A stretch of 42,488 nt of DNA, taken from contig JAPTWQ010000014.1 of the NCBI GenBank assembly GCA_028064945.1, positions 1-42,488 of the forward strand, read 5' to 3'. Made by a program: the position numbers and the translations under genes. Positions 17,996 to 26,453 of the stretch are shown here, piece by piece (positions within the stretch are counted from its first letter, which is position 1; each line of letters opens with the position of its first letter). The stretch is from Nitrospiraceae bacterium (GTDB lineage: Bacteria; Nitrospirota_A; Leptospirillia; Leptospirillales; Leptospirillaceae). A model generated the notes under the pieces. The model was not told the origin of the DNA. It saw only the letters and a program-made list of their open reading frames with translations, and searched no databases.

Positions 17996-19210
17996 GTGAT
18001 TTTCATCGATGACTGGAAATCACTTGGCAAGCACGAGCGCCACATCGTGGCGGCCGCGTTCCTTGGGTGGACGCTCGATGCATTTGACTTTTTTCTTCTC
18101 GTCTTTGTCCTGAGGGATGTTTCCCGCACTTTTTCGGTAAGCCTGACGACGGTCACCGAAGCCATTTTCCTGACACTTGCCACCCGGCCTCTGGGCGCCC
18201 TGCTCTTCGGATCCCTGGCTGACCGGTACGGGAGAAGGCCGGTACTCATGGTTGTCGTCCTGCTCTATCCCCTCTTCGGTTTTTTGTCGGCTCTCTCACC
18301 GACCATCGGGTCATTCCTCGTTCTCAGGGGGCTGTTTGGCGTCGCAATGGGAGGTGAATGGGGGGCCGGGTCTTCCCTGGTCATGGAAAGCATACCCGTC
18401 ACCTGCCGCGGCTTTGTTTCGGGCATTTTGCAGGCCGGATATCCGGCCGGATATCTTCTGGCCTCCCTGGCCTACGCCTTCATCTATCCGGCCAGCGGCT
18501 GGAGAGGGCTCATGATGCTTGGAATTCTTCCGGCCCTGCTGGTTTTTTTTATTCGGAAAAAAGTTCCCGAATCGCCTGCCTTTTCTAGCAAGGCTCCTAT
18601 GCCAAAAAACTGGGGAACGCTGGTCAGAGGGTACTGGAGAGTGGCCATTTTTGCTGTGGTGCTGATGACCGCTTTCAATTTTCTTGGCCATGGGACCCAG
18701 GATCTCTACCCGACATTTCTGGAGTCCGTCCATCATCTGTCCCCTGGGGACGTGGGCGGGATTGCCGTCTTCTACAACTTCGGGGCAATCCTGGGGGGGA
18801 TCGTTCTCGGAAGCCTGTCAGAAAGGGTGGGAAGAAGACGTGCCATTCTCTGGGCCGCCCTGCTTGCGCTTGCCGTTTTGCCGTTCTGGGCGGGAGCCGA
18901 CGGCATCGTGGCTCTGGCCGGCGGGGCCTTCCTCATGCAGTTCGCCGTTCAGGGAGCCTGGGGAGTTGTACCGGTCTATCTGAACGAGATATCCCCGCCA
19001 GAAATCAGGGGGGCCTTTCCTGGAGTCGTCTATCAGACGGGAAACCTTCTGGCCTCCGCAAACGCTACTCTTCAGGCAGTATTGGCCAGCCACTTAGGCG
19101 GAAATCTTGCGGTCGCCCTTGCGAGCGTTGCGGGAGGAGCGGCCCTGTCGATTGCCGTCCTGATCGGACGGGGGCCCGAGCGAAGGGGGGAACGCCTTCA
19201 TTGCGGCTGA
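17996..19210 (+). CDS. MFS transporter, sugar/carboxylate-acid type
   Basis: A 404-residue permease with about twelve membrane helices. GTG 17996 has GGGAGG four bases upstream. The frame stays open to 17918, but the extra residues are unlike the family. After a short cytoplasmic leader, helix 1 contains LGWTLDAFDFFLLVFVL, a pattern of the SHS/sialate-lactate group, and the loop 2-3 signature GSLADRYGRRPV is near 78. A matching GSLSERVGRRRAI appears in the second half near 275. The substrate cannot be read from sequence; organic-acid or metabolite exchange is the family norm. It lies between tRNA-Asn and the convergent RuBisCO-like gene, and a functional link to the latter is speculative. Confidence 0.85.
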   Translation: MIFIDDWKSLGKHERHIVAAAFLGWTLDAFDFFLLVFVLRDVSRTFSVSLTTVTEAIFLTLATRPLGALLFGSLADRYGRRPVLMVVVLLYPLFGFLSALSPTIGSFLVLRGLFGVAMGGEWGAGSSLVMESIPVTCRGFVSGILQAGYPAGYLLASLAYAFIYPASGWRGLMMLGILPALLVFFIRKKVPESPAFSSKAPMPKNWGTLVRGYWRVAIFAVVLMTAFNFLGHGTQDLYPTFLESVHHLSPGDVGGIAVFYNFGAILGGIVLGSLSERVGRRRAILWAALLALAVLPFWAGADGIVALAGGAFLMQFAVQGAWGVVPVYLNEISPPEIRGAFPGVVYQTGNLLASANATLQAVLASHLGGNLAVALASVAGGAALSIAVLIGRGPERRGERLHCG

Positions 19211-19217
19211 CGCAATG
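19199..19217. other. Stem-loop in the convergent MFS/RuBisCO-like gap
   Basis: CATTGCG and CGCAATG form a 7-bp inverted repeat with a 5-base loop spanning the MFS stop codon. The gap between the two convergent genes is only 31 bases, so this could be a shared weak terminator, but no T tract follows on either strand. Confidence 0.3.
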
Positions 19218-19241
19218 GAGAGGTTCCCCTGTCGGAGAGTG

Positions 19242-20423
19242 CTAGACGTAAGTTGCAAATGCCGTTAGCGCGCGATCGAGGGCCTTGTGGCTCTTTCGAT
19301 ACTTTTCCAGGGGGATGCCCTGGGACCAGGCCTCCCAGGACTGCCGGATGGATTGACCTCCGGCCCGGGCCCCGTCGGGGTGGCCGCAGACACCGCCTCC
19401 GCAAAGATAGGCGAAGTCGGGGCCGAAAAGATCGGCATGGACTCCCAGTGTGCCCGCATGCATTCCTCCTCCTACGGCGATCAGGGATGACTTCATCGCC
19501 CCCATCGGGATCCGGCAGATCTCCCGAACCGTTTTAAGGTCCGATTTTTTCGCCTTGAGCGTTCCCTTGAGAGCCGGATAAAGAATGAGATCCGACCCCA
19601 GAATCCGCATGAACCGGGCCCAGGCGCGGACCGACATTCCGTGCTTCTGCCAGAGCCAGTCGCTTGTGGCCATGTGTGCCATGATCGGGACCTGAGAGTG
19701 GCGCGCAAGCTCCTCCAGCATGGGAAATCCGCTGGCGGCGGGAGAGAGCATGGCTATTTTGGCCCCCGTCCGGGCTCCATTAAGATAGCGGTCTATCATG
19801 GACTGGGGCCTGTCCACGGTATGCATCATGACCCATTTGGGCTCTCCCGTCTCGGCTTCGGCCCGACGGGCGGCATCGACCGTTGCCTCGAGCCTTTTGA
19901 TATAATCGGCTTCCGGCTCCTGCAAAAGCTCATCCGACTTGACGACATCCATTCCTCCGACGAGGCTTTCATAGGCGATCGACGCATACTCCTTGGGAGT
20001 CAGCCCCTGGGATGGCTTGAGAACGGTGATAAAAAGAGGGCGCTTCGGGTTTCCTCGTCTTGCGGCGATTCCCTCTTCGCCGAACTGCGGGCCGGGAAGT
20101 CTTGAAAGAAGGGCGGAAGAGGGCTCGAAGTCATTGAGTTCGATCGATTTCAGGATGTTGAGACAGCTGATTTCTCCTGCGATGGAGAGTACGAGCCCAT
20201 AGGCCGAGGAAATGCGCTGGGAAGGGACCATGATTTCAACGATGGCGTATTTCTTTCCTTCCTCGACCTTGAGCGGTTTGGCCGCGAAGCTCTCCGTCCC
20301 GGCCGTTTCGTACGCTGTTTTCTTGACTCCGAGACTCATCTCCCGGGCAATCAGGGCGGCCGCCCTGGGAACGTCGTTGGATCGAATCGTATAGGTTGTC
20401 CTGATGATCTCCGGTTTGCTCAT
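19242..20423 (-). CDS. RuBisCO-like protein (form IV)
   Basis: 393 residues from ATG 20423, with AGAGGG upstream. The RuBisCO large-chain fold is recognisable: TVLKPSQGLTPKEYA near 134, GGMDVVKSDELL near 156, AVGGGMHAGTLGVHADLFG near 316 and LCGGGVCGHPDGARAGGQ near 340. The lysine matching carbamylated Lys201 is kept (Lys162) with its Asp-Glu partners, as is the lysine matching Lys175. The second lysine of KPK is replaced by Ser, the His327 region reads RILGSDLILYP without histidine, and the loop-6 KLEG motif is absent. It is therefore not expected to fix CO2. Known form IV proteins work in methionine salvage or as sulfur-metabolism enolases. Acid-mine Leptospirillum proteins form a separate group (IV-AMC) of unknown reaction, to which this probably belongs. 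Confidence 0.87.
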   Translation of the reverse strand: MSKPEIIRTTYTIRSNDVPRAAALIAREMSLGVKKTAYETAGTESFAAKPLKVEEGKKYAIVEIMVPSQRISSAYGLVLSIAGEISCLNILKSIELNDFEPSSALLSRLPGPQFGEEGIAARRGNPKRPLFITVLKPSQGLTPKEYASIAYESLVGGMDVVKSDELLQEPEADYIKRLEATVDAARRAEAETGEPKWVMMHTVDRPQSMIDRYLNGARTGAKIAMLSPAASGFPMLEELARHSQVPIMAHMATSDWLWQKHGMSVRAWARFMRILGSDLILYPALKGTLKAKKSDLKTVREICRIPMGAMKSSLIAVGGGMHAGTLGVHADLFGPDFAYLCGGGVCGHPDGARAGGQSIRQSWEAWSQGIPLEKYRKSHKALDRALTAFATYV

Positions 20424-20547
20424 GAACAAGGCCCTCTGTGCTATGGGATCGTAGGTGGACGGTGGGAATCCGGTCGCAATCCCATTACAATAGGTCAAAG
20501 AGGGAGCCACAGGCAAGGACCCAACTAAAAAGAGAGGATCAAAACAC

Positions 20548-21231
20548 ATGGGGGACCAGATCAAGGCCTCGGTCGAGGCAGTTGAACAATTTGCCGAAGA
20601 TGTGAAACTCTTTCGCCTCGTCCCTTGCCAGACGCCGCTTTCATTTGTCCAGGGCCAGTTCATCAAGGTTCTCTGGGAGGGAGAAAAGGGATCCTATTTT
20701 GCGATCGCGTCCCCCCCCTATGAAAATCGATATATTGAAATTCTGGTAAAGAAGGGAAAGGGTGTCTCGGAAAAGCTTTTCGACGTCCGGCCCGGACAGA
20801 GTGTGGTCTTCGAAGGTCCGTTGGGAAACGGATTTCCACTGGATCCCCATCGGCACAAGAACCTTCTCTTCGTGGGAGTCGGAACGGCGATTGCCCCGCT
20901 CAGATCAACCCTTCTCGAGGCTCTCAGCCGGCGGGACGAGTTCGGACGCATCGATCTTTATTTCGGAACGATGACTCCGGGACACCTCTATTTTGGTGAA
21001 GAGATGCTGGACTGGCACTCCAGGGGGGTCAATGTCGTTGTGACCGTGACATTTCCGGACGAGAAATGGGACAGCCATTCGGGATTTGTCCAGCATATTC
21101 TCCAGCGACAGTCCGATCCTCTCCATCAGACGATCGCCTATGTATGCGGCATGAAAGAGATGGTCGAGGAAACAATCTCCGTACTGAAGGGACGGGCCAT
21201 TCCCGAGGAGCATATTCTCCAGAACATCTGA
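20548..21231 (+). CDS. FAD/NAD(P)-binding ferredoxin-reductase-family protein
   Basis: 227 residues from ATG 20548 with AGAGAGG about ten bases upstream. It is a compact FNR-type module: FVQGQFIKVLW (near 31) and YFAIASPPYENRYIEILVKK (flavin-binding barrel), then GPLGNGF, the nucleotide-binding turn LLFVGVGTAIAPLRS near 109, DLYFGTMTPGHLYF and a YVCGMKEMVEE end strand. The C-terminal cysteine cluster seen in hydrogenase-gamma and PyrK relatives is missing, so it probably carries flavin only. It would pass electrons between NAD(P)H and an unknown partner. It is divergent from the RuBisCO-like gene across 124 bases, in which no firm promoter was found. Confidence 0.82.
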   Translation: MGDQIKASVEAVEQFAEDVKLFRLVPCQTPLSFVQGQFIKVLWEGEKGSYFAIASPPYENRYIEILVKKGKGVSEKLFDVRPGQSVVFEGPLGNGFPLDPHRHKNLLFVGVGTAIAPLRSTLLEALSRRDEFGRIDLYFGTMTPGHLYFGEEMLDWHSRGVNVVVTVTFPDEKWDSHSGFVQHILQRQSDPLHQTIAYVCGMKEMVEETISVLKGRAIPEEHILQNI

Positions 21232-21246
21232 CGGCCTGACTCAAAA

Positions 21247-21276
21247 TTGACGAGAGACTTGGGGGAGCCTTACGAT
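21247..21276 (+). promoter_or_regulatory. Promoter candidate for the Pup-proteasome locus
   Basis: TTGACG (21247-21252), an 18-base spacer and TACGAT (21271-21276) lie in the 122-base gap before mpa, leaving a leader of about 70 bases. Five of six and four of six bases match the sigma-70 consensus. Assigned by pattern only. Confidence 0.35.
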
Positions 21277-21353
21277 GAACCAATAGGCGATCTCAGGACG
21301 TTAAAGCCCTGGAAAGTGTGTGGCTGTTTTTCCCATCATGAGGACCTCTTGAC

Positions 21354-23066
21354 ATGGACAAGACCGATCCGTTCAGCCGAAAGAAAAGCGACTCCGAAAA
21401 AAATGGCGATAAAAAAGAGGGGGCCGTGACGGAACCCTTCTCGGAGCTGGTTGTCGCCATGGAGCGACTGATCCGCCTCCTTGATGGCAAGGAAGAAGAA
21501 ATGCGGGAGGCTTACCGGATCAGAAAGAAGCTTCAGGAGTTTGAAAACGAATGGCAACGGATGCAACATGAGGCGACCCGTCTCTCGGATGTTCTGGAAA
21601 AGGTCACGAAGCCAGCCTTCAGGATCGGGACATGCCTCGGAATTACGGCCGACGGGCTCGCCTGGGTTTCGGTCGGAGGGGGCGATTACCAGGCAACGGT
21701 TGACCCGCGTGTCTCCCTCGATACCCTGAAAAAGGGAGAACGGGTCCGTCTCAATGAAGCCCTGTCCATACTGGGGACGGTCGGGCCCGATCTTTCCGGA
21801 CCAATCGTGCGCGTCGGCCGGCTTCTTCCGGACGGCCGTCTCGAAATAGGGTCGGATCGTCCTGACAATACGCTGGGAACGGTTCTCGACCGCTCGGACC
21901 AGTTGAAAGACGAGGCTCTGTCGACGGGTGATTTTGTACGGCTCGACAGTACTTCCAGACTGGCAGTGGAAAAGGTCCGCAAACGGGAGGAAAGCTATCT
22001 TCTGGCTGAGGTTCCGACAATCGGATGGGAATCGATCGGGGGCCAGGAGGAGGCGATACGGGAAATCCAGAAGGCCATTCTTAATCCCATTCTGTATCCT
22101 GAAGCCTACTCACGGTATGATTTCAAATCTCCCCGAGGCTTTTTGCTCCATGGGCCACCAGGATGCGGAAAAACCCTGATCGGAAAGGCGACTGCCCGGG
22201 AAATCGCCAATCGTCTGGCCCAAAAGGAGGGGCGGACCGTCAAGGGGGTCTTTTTCCATATCAAGGGACCCGAAATTCTTAATATGTGGCTTGGGGAATC
22301 CGAGCGTATCGTCCGCGAGCTTTTCGAGGAGGGCGAAAAGATCAGGAAGGGCGGAGATTTTCCCGTTCTGTTCATCGACGAGGCCGAGGCGATTCTCGGG
22401 ACCAGACGAAACGGACGGGGGTTCAATATTCACAATACGATCGTTCCCATGTTCTGCGCTGAGCTCGACGGCCTTGCCGGACCGGCCGGTTTTCAAATGG
22501 TGATTCTGGCAACCAATCGCCCGGAGATGATCGATCCCGCCATACTGCGGCCCGGACGCATCGACCGGAAAATCAAGGTGAAGCGACCGACCTTCGAGTC
22601 TGCGATCGAAATTCTCGGGATTCATCTGGGAGCGGATGTCCCTGTCCGCTACACCTCGACCGGAAACGACTCCTCCCATGAACGGGAAAAGCTGCTGGAG
22701 ACCTTCAGGGACAGATTCTTTGCCAGAACTGACGAAAATGCCGTTTTTGAAGTTTTGCGCAGATCCGGTAAACGAATGGCTATCTACCGATCGGACCTGG
22801 CTAGCGGGGCGATCCTCGAGTCGATCACGCTTCGGGCAAAGGAGCGGGCCCTGTTGCGTGAAATAGAAAGTGGGGACGGTGGTGTCGGCCTCGAGGATCT
22901 TCTCTGGGCGGCCCGATGTGAGTATGAGGAGGGGGATATACTTCCCCCTGCCGAGATTGCGCTCGAGTGGATGAGCCTCCTTGATATCGATACCCAGGAT
23001 GTGGTCGATGTCAGAAAGATTCGCTCGACAACAGACTCTGCCAGAAATCTCAGGACGATCGAATAA
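21354..23066 (+). CDS. mpa: Proteasomal AAA ATPase (Mpa/ARC)
   Basis: Hexameric unfoldase that recognises Pup-tagged proteins and feeds them to the 20S proteasome. The 570-residue protein has an N-terminal coiled coil at about 30-85 (the Pup-docking region in Mpa) and two OB-like beta domains at about 90-210. The AAA module has Walker A GPPGCGKT at 267-274, Walker B VLFIDEAEAI near 338, and ATNRPEMIDPAILRPGRID. It starts at ATG 21354. The protein ends RNLRTIE and lacks the Gln-Tyr-Leu tail by which actinobacterial Mpa docks on the core, so docking may differ. It is the first gene of the locus, nine bases before dop. Confidence 0.94.
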   Translation: MDKTDPFSRKKSDSEKNGDKKEGAVTEPFSELVVAMERLIRLLDGKEEEMREAYRIRKKLQEFENEWQRMQHEATRLSDVLEKVTKPAFRIGTCLGITADGLAWVSVGGGDYQATVDPRVSLDTLKKGERVRLNEALSILGTVGPDLSGPIVRVGRLLPDGRLEIGSDRPDNTLGTVLDRSDQLKDEALSTGDFVRLDSTSRLAVEKVRKREESYLLAEVPTIGWESIGGQEEAIREIQKAILNPILYPEAYSRYDFKSPRGFLLHGPPGCGKTLIGKATAREIANRLAQKEGRTVKGVFFHIKGPEILNMWLGESERIVRELFEEGEKIRKGGDFPVLFIDEAEAILGTRRNGRGFNIHNTIVPMFCAELDGLAGPAGFQMVILATNRPEMIDPAILRPGRIDRKIKVKRPTFESAIEILGIHLGADVPVRYTSTGNDSSHEREKLLETFRDRFFARTDENAVFEVLRRSGKRMAIYRSDLASGAILESITLRAKERALLREIESGDGGVGLEDLLWAARCEYEEGDILPPAEIALEWMSLLDIDTQDVVDVRKIRSTTDSARNLRTIE

Positions 23067-23075
23067 GAGGGTCTA

Positions 23076-24617
23076 TTGACGGAAGCTAAGGTTGTGCCGC
23101 TCTCTCCAGCCCAGATCGTCGTTGGAATCGAGACGGAGTTCGGGATCATTCGAAAGGATCTTGAGTCATCCGATCCGGTTCGGGAATCGATGGACCTTGT
23201 CAGGGCCTATCGTCCTCATTCCTTTGGGGCATGGGCCTATGAAGCCGAGGATCCGCGGGCCGATGCCCGGGGATTCCGCGTGGATAGGCTTGCCCAGGAC
23301 GAGGAAGAGGATGCGTTTGTCCGATCAGACCAGCAACGGAGTTTTTCGTTCAGGGAATCGAAAAGCGACAGGATCCTTCAGAACGGAGCCCGCTTTTACA
23401 ATGATCATACCCACCCTGAATACGCCACTCCCGAATGCCGCACACTGCGTGACCTTATCCTTTACGATCGGGCCGGCACAGAGGTCGTCAGACAGGCCGT
23501 CAAGGCCCGGGAAGCGGAGCTCAACTCTTCCGGGGCGCTGGGTCTCTATCGGAACAATACCGATTTTCATGGTCACAGCTACGGATGCCATGAAAACTAC
23601 CTTCTTCCACGAAGCCTCCCGTTTGGCAGGATTGTGGAGGGCGTGACCCCCTTTCTGGTGGCCCGGACCATTCTCCTGGGGGCTGGCAAAGTCGGAATGG
23701 AGGGGGCGGACGGCTTTTCCCGGGAGGGATATCAGCTGTCCCAGCGGGCGGATTTCATCGAGGAGCGGATCGGGGTCAACACGATGCACCATCGTCCCAT
23801 CGTGAACAGCCGGGACGAGCCTCATGCCGATCGTACCCGTTACCGGAGGCTGCACCTGATCTGCGGAGATGCAAACATGTCCGAGTGGCAAACCGCCATG
23901 AAGGTAGGGATGACCCGCCTCGTTCTCTCGGCCGTAGCCTCTCTTCCTCAGGACAAGTTTCCTGTACTGGCCGATCCGGTTCACGCTTTCCGCCTTGTAT
24001 CCCGCTCTGTCAACGGGAACGTCCTGTTGGCGCTGGATGGGGGGGAAACAATGACCTCCATGGAGCTTCTCCTTGTATACAGGGATCTGTGTTCACAGCT
24101 GGTGATGGATTCTGAAGGGGAGTGGATCATTTCGGAATGGACCAAAGCCATGGAGGACCACCAAAAGGATCCGGAGCGCTTGGCCGACCGCGTTGACTGG
24201 ATAGCCAAGCGGCAGCTTCTGGAACTATTCCGGAATGAAGAAGGACTCTCGCCGGGCGATCCATGGTTTCAAAGCCTGGATCTCGCCTATCATGATCTCG
24301 ACCAGGATCTGGGAATGTTCTGGCCCCTGGAATCGGAGGGCCGGATGGTGCGGTTGACCGATCCCGGAGAGGTGGAGGATGCGATGATTGTTCCGCCTGC
24401 GCTGGGACGAGCCCGCATTCGTGCGGCCGTTCTTAATCGGTATGAAAAAGAGATCCGTGATGCTGGGTGGGAACGGATCGCTTTTGTCGATGGGAGTTAT
24501 ATCGATCTCCCCCTCTTCATGACCCTGGATCGGGAGAATGTTGAAAATCTTTGCAGGAAGATTGAGGCTTGCGAGGAAAGGGTCAATCTGTCTGGAATTC
24601 TGTCAGGCATAGAATAG
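23076..24617 (+). CDS. dop: Dop: Pup/UBact depupylase (deamidase family)
   Basis: Carboxylate-amine-ligase-fold enzyme that removes Pup from proteins. The 513-residue protein starts with TTG 23076, with AGAGGG just upstream. It opens with VVGIETEFGII (the catalytic metal/ATP strand) and has a long insertion, about residues 45-95, absent from PafA. NGARFYNDHTHPEYATPECR near 108 is the Dop-type form of the motif, and GCHENYLLPRSLPF, RPIVNSRDEPHAD and the ICGDANMSEWQ strand follow. Because the modifier here already ends in Glu, Gln-to-Glu deamidation would be unnecessary, so depupylation is the likely main activity. It overlaps neither neighbour and lies 9 bases before pup. Confidence 0.93.
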   Translation: MTEAKVVPLSPAQIVVGIETEFGIIRKDLESSDPVRESMDLVRAYRPHSFGAWAYEAEDPRADARGFRVDRLAQDEEEDAFVRSDQQRSFSFRESKSDRILQNGARFYNDHTHPEYATPECRTLRDLILYDRAGTEVVRQAVKAREAELNSSGALGLYRNNTDFHGHSYGCHENYLLPRSLPFGRIVEGVTPFLVARTILLGAGKVGMEGADGFSREGYQLSQRADFIEERIGVNTMHHRPIVNSRDEPHADRTRYRRLHLICGDANMSEWQTAMKVGMTRLVLSAVASLPQDKFPVLADPVHAFRLVSRSVNGNVLLALDGGETMTSMELLLVYRDLCSQLVMDSEGEWIISEWTKAMEDHQKDPERLADRVDWIAKRQLLELFRNEEGLSPGDPWFQSLDLAYHDLDQDLGMFWPLESEGRMVRLTDPGEVEDAMIVPPALGRARIRAAVLNRYEKEIRDAGWERIAFVDGSYIDLPLFMTLDRENVENLCRKIEACEERVNLSGILSGIE

Positions 24618-24626
24618 GGAGGAGCC

Positions 24627-24860
24627 ATGGAAAAGCTCGCTTGGTCCAAGTTTTTACCTGATAACGATCCATTTGGTTCACAAGCTTTCTCGCTTGATGA
24701 GCAGGAACGGGTTCCATTCCCTACCCGGCGCGGAACGAATCCGGAGAGCCCTGCGCCAAGGAATCTGGATCCAAAGCCGACGAAGGATCGCATGATGGAC
24801 AGAATGCGAAAAGTAGATCCGAAGCAGTCCGAACGATATCGCCAGAGGACCGGAGAATAG
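24627..24860 (+). CDS. pup: Pup-like protein modifier (UBact)
   Basis: 77 residues from ATG 24627 with a strong GGAGG site. The protein is small, highly polar, Pro-rich in the middle and predicted to be disordered, ending in RYRQRTGE. The C-terminal Gly-Glu is the end that PafA activates and ligates to lysines of target proteins. Actinobacterial Pup is about 64 residues and usually ends Gly-Gly-Gln; gram-negative homologues, named UBact, commonly end in Glu or Gln. The helix-prone segment TKDRMMDRMRKVDPKQSE probably binds the Mpa coiled coil. The call rests on position between dop and prcB, size, composition and C-terminus; overall similarity to classical Pup is low. Confidence 0.9.
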   Translation: MEKLAWSKFLPDNDPFGSQAFSLDEQERVPFPTRRGTNPESPAPRNLDPKPTKDRMMDRMRKVDPKQSERYRQRTGE

Positions 24861-24886
24861 GGTGTCCGAGGGGCCAGGGAGAAAGG

Positions 24887-25711
24887 ATGAATATGGGAGG
24901 AGGGACGTTGAGGATTGATCAGGAGGGGGGACCTTATCCGCCGAACACAGGGTATTTTCCGGATCTTCTGAAAAGGATCCCCGTCCAGGGGGCGCCGTCC
25001 AGGGAAAGGGCGCCTCTTCCTGGCGCCTCTCACGGAACCACAATTCTGGCCTTTCATTTCCAGAATGGAGTTCTTGTTGCGGGGGATCGACGGGCGACAG
25101 CCTCCAACCGGATTATGTCGAACCGTGTCGACAAGGTGCTGGAGATAGACGATTCGGCACTTCTGGCCATTTCCGGGTCTCCGGCCATGGCGCTTGAAAT
25201 GGCCCGGGTTCTTGATCATTCCCTCAAATATTATCGGCGGAGCCAGTTGACTGAAATTTCCCTGGAGGGAAAGGTTCGCATTCTTGCCCAGCTCCTTAAG
25301 GAAAATCTTCCGATGGCCGTGGAAGGGATAGGAGCCGTGGTTCCCCTTTTTGTGGCCAGGGATCCCGATTCACGAATCGTCCGTATCTATTTCTATGACA
25401 TCCTGGGCGCTCACTTCGAAGGGGTCGAGTTTTCTGTCGGAGGCTCCGGTTCTCCGGAGGTCCAGGGAATCCTGCGCTATCTCGACCGCTGGAGTCCGCA
25501 TCCCCTTCGGGAAATGTCCCGAGAAGAGGCTATCGTTCTCGCCCTTCGTCTTCTTGAAACGGCTTCCTACTTCGACTCGGCAACGGGGGGGATCGATTCG
25601 CAGGATCCGATCTGGCCTGTGATGAAAATCTTGACTGCGGAAACACTCGAAACTGTTGATGAGCCGACGCTGTCCACGATTTACAGAAACGAGGTGATGC
25701 GTGTTCGATGA
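24887..25711 (+). CDS. prcB: 20S proteasome beta subunit
   Basis: Catalytic subunit of the self-compartmentalised protease. The 274-residue precursor (ATG 24887 behind GGAGAAAGG) has a propeptide of about 50 residues ending in SHG. Autocleavage before TTILAF would expose the nucleophile Thr51. Family catalytic positions are visible: Asp in VAGDRRAT, Lys in RVDKVLEID, the Ser-bearing loop VGGSGSPEV and Asp in ASYFDSATGGID. Mature length is about 224. It overlaps prcA by 11 bases, a typical arrangement that matches alpha and beta synthesis. Confidence 0.95.
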   Translation: MNMGGGTLRIDQEGGPYPPNTGYFPDLLKRIPVQGAPSRERAPLPGASHGTTILAFHFQNGVLVAGDRRATASNRIMSNRVDKVLEIDDSALLAISGSPAMALEMARVLDHSLKYYRRSQLTEISLEGKVRILAQLLKENLPMAVEGIGAVVPLFVARDPDSRIVRIYFYDILGAHFEGVEFSVGGSGSPEVQGILRYLDRWSPHPLREMSREEAIVLALRLLETASYFDSATGGIDSQDPIWPVMKILTAETLETVDEPTLSTIYRNEVMRVR

Positions 25712-26453
25712 GCCCTACCGTTGGATCGATGCCATTCATCAGCGGAGGGATTATATCGCCGAGCAGCTAGACAGGGCGACCCCCGTCATCGGAATATCCG
25801 TCTCCGAAGGAATCCTCCTTGTCTCCTATCATCGCCAGAACCCCAAAATTTATGAATTGTACGACCGGATCGCATTGGCCGGAATCGGCCATCCTGCAGA
25901 CCTTGAGACGGTCAGGGGCATACTTCTCAATATGGCCCATGTCGAGGGATTCCAGCGATCGGTTTCCGATGTCAGCATCGAACGTCTGGCCCTTTTTGGC
26001 CTGGCTCCCCGCCTGAAGGCGGCTTATGAAGATATCTCGGCTCCTCCGATCATTCTCGATGTCCTGTTGTCCGAAGTCGGACGGACTCCTTCGGAGGACC
26101 GTTTCATCAAGGTGTCGTTTGACGGGAATCTGGAACGCTCCGTGGGTACGATGGTCCTGGCACCGACAGAGGAGGTCGATCTTAAGGTGGCAGGCCTTTT
26201 GAAAGAGCGGATCCCGCGCGAAGAACGGACTCTTCGTAAGGTTGTGTCGGCCCTTCCCGGTGTTTTTGTGGAAACTCTCTTTACCCGGGAGGAACGGGGG
26301 CTGGATGACTCCGGTAATCTTATCAGCCCTGAAAAACTTTCGGAGTGCGAAAGGATTTTGCGGGAGGATCGCCAGTGGGAGGGTGTTTTTCTCGACCGTC
26401 AGGCGCCGTCCAGGATAAAAAAGTTAAACGAGACGGGGGATTTTCTCCTTTGA
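25701..26453 (+). CDS. prcA: 20S proteasome alpha subunit
   Basis: Non-catalytic outer-ring subunit that forms the gate and the ATPase docking surface. 250 residues from GTG 25701, with GAGGTGA just upstream inside prcB. The N-terminal helix has the alpha-type pattern (RRDYIAEQLDRATPVIGISV), then SEGILLVSYHRQNPKIYELYDRIALAGIG, close to actinobacterial PrcA. A gate-closing N-terminal extension of about ten residues is present. Lys residues that would accept the ATPase tail cannot be judged without a structure. Its stop codon overlaps the TTG start of pafA. Confidence 0.93.
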   Translation: MFDEPYRWIDAIHQRRDYIAEQLDRATPVIGISVSEGILLVSYHRQNPKIYELYDRIALAGIGHPADLETVRGILLNMAHVEGFQRSVSDVSIERLALFGLAPRLKAAYEDISAPPIILDVLLSEVGRTPSEDRFIKVSFDGNLERSVGTMVLAPTEEVDLKVAGLLKERIPREERTLRKVVSALPGVFVETLFTREERGLDDSGNLISPEKLSECERILREDRQWEGVFLDRQAPSRIKKLNETGDFLL

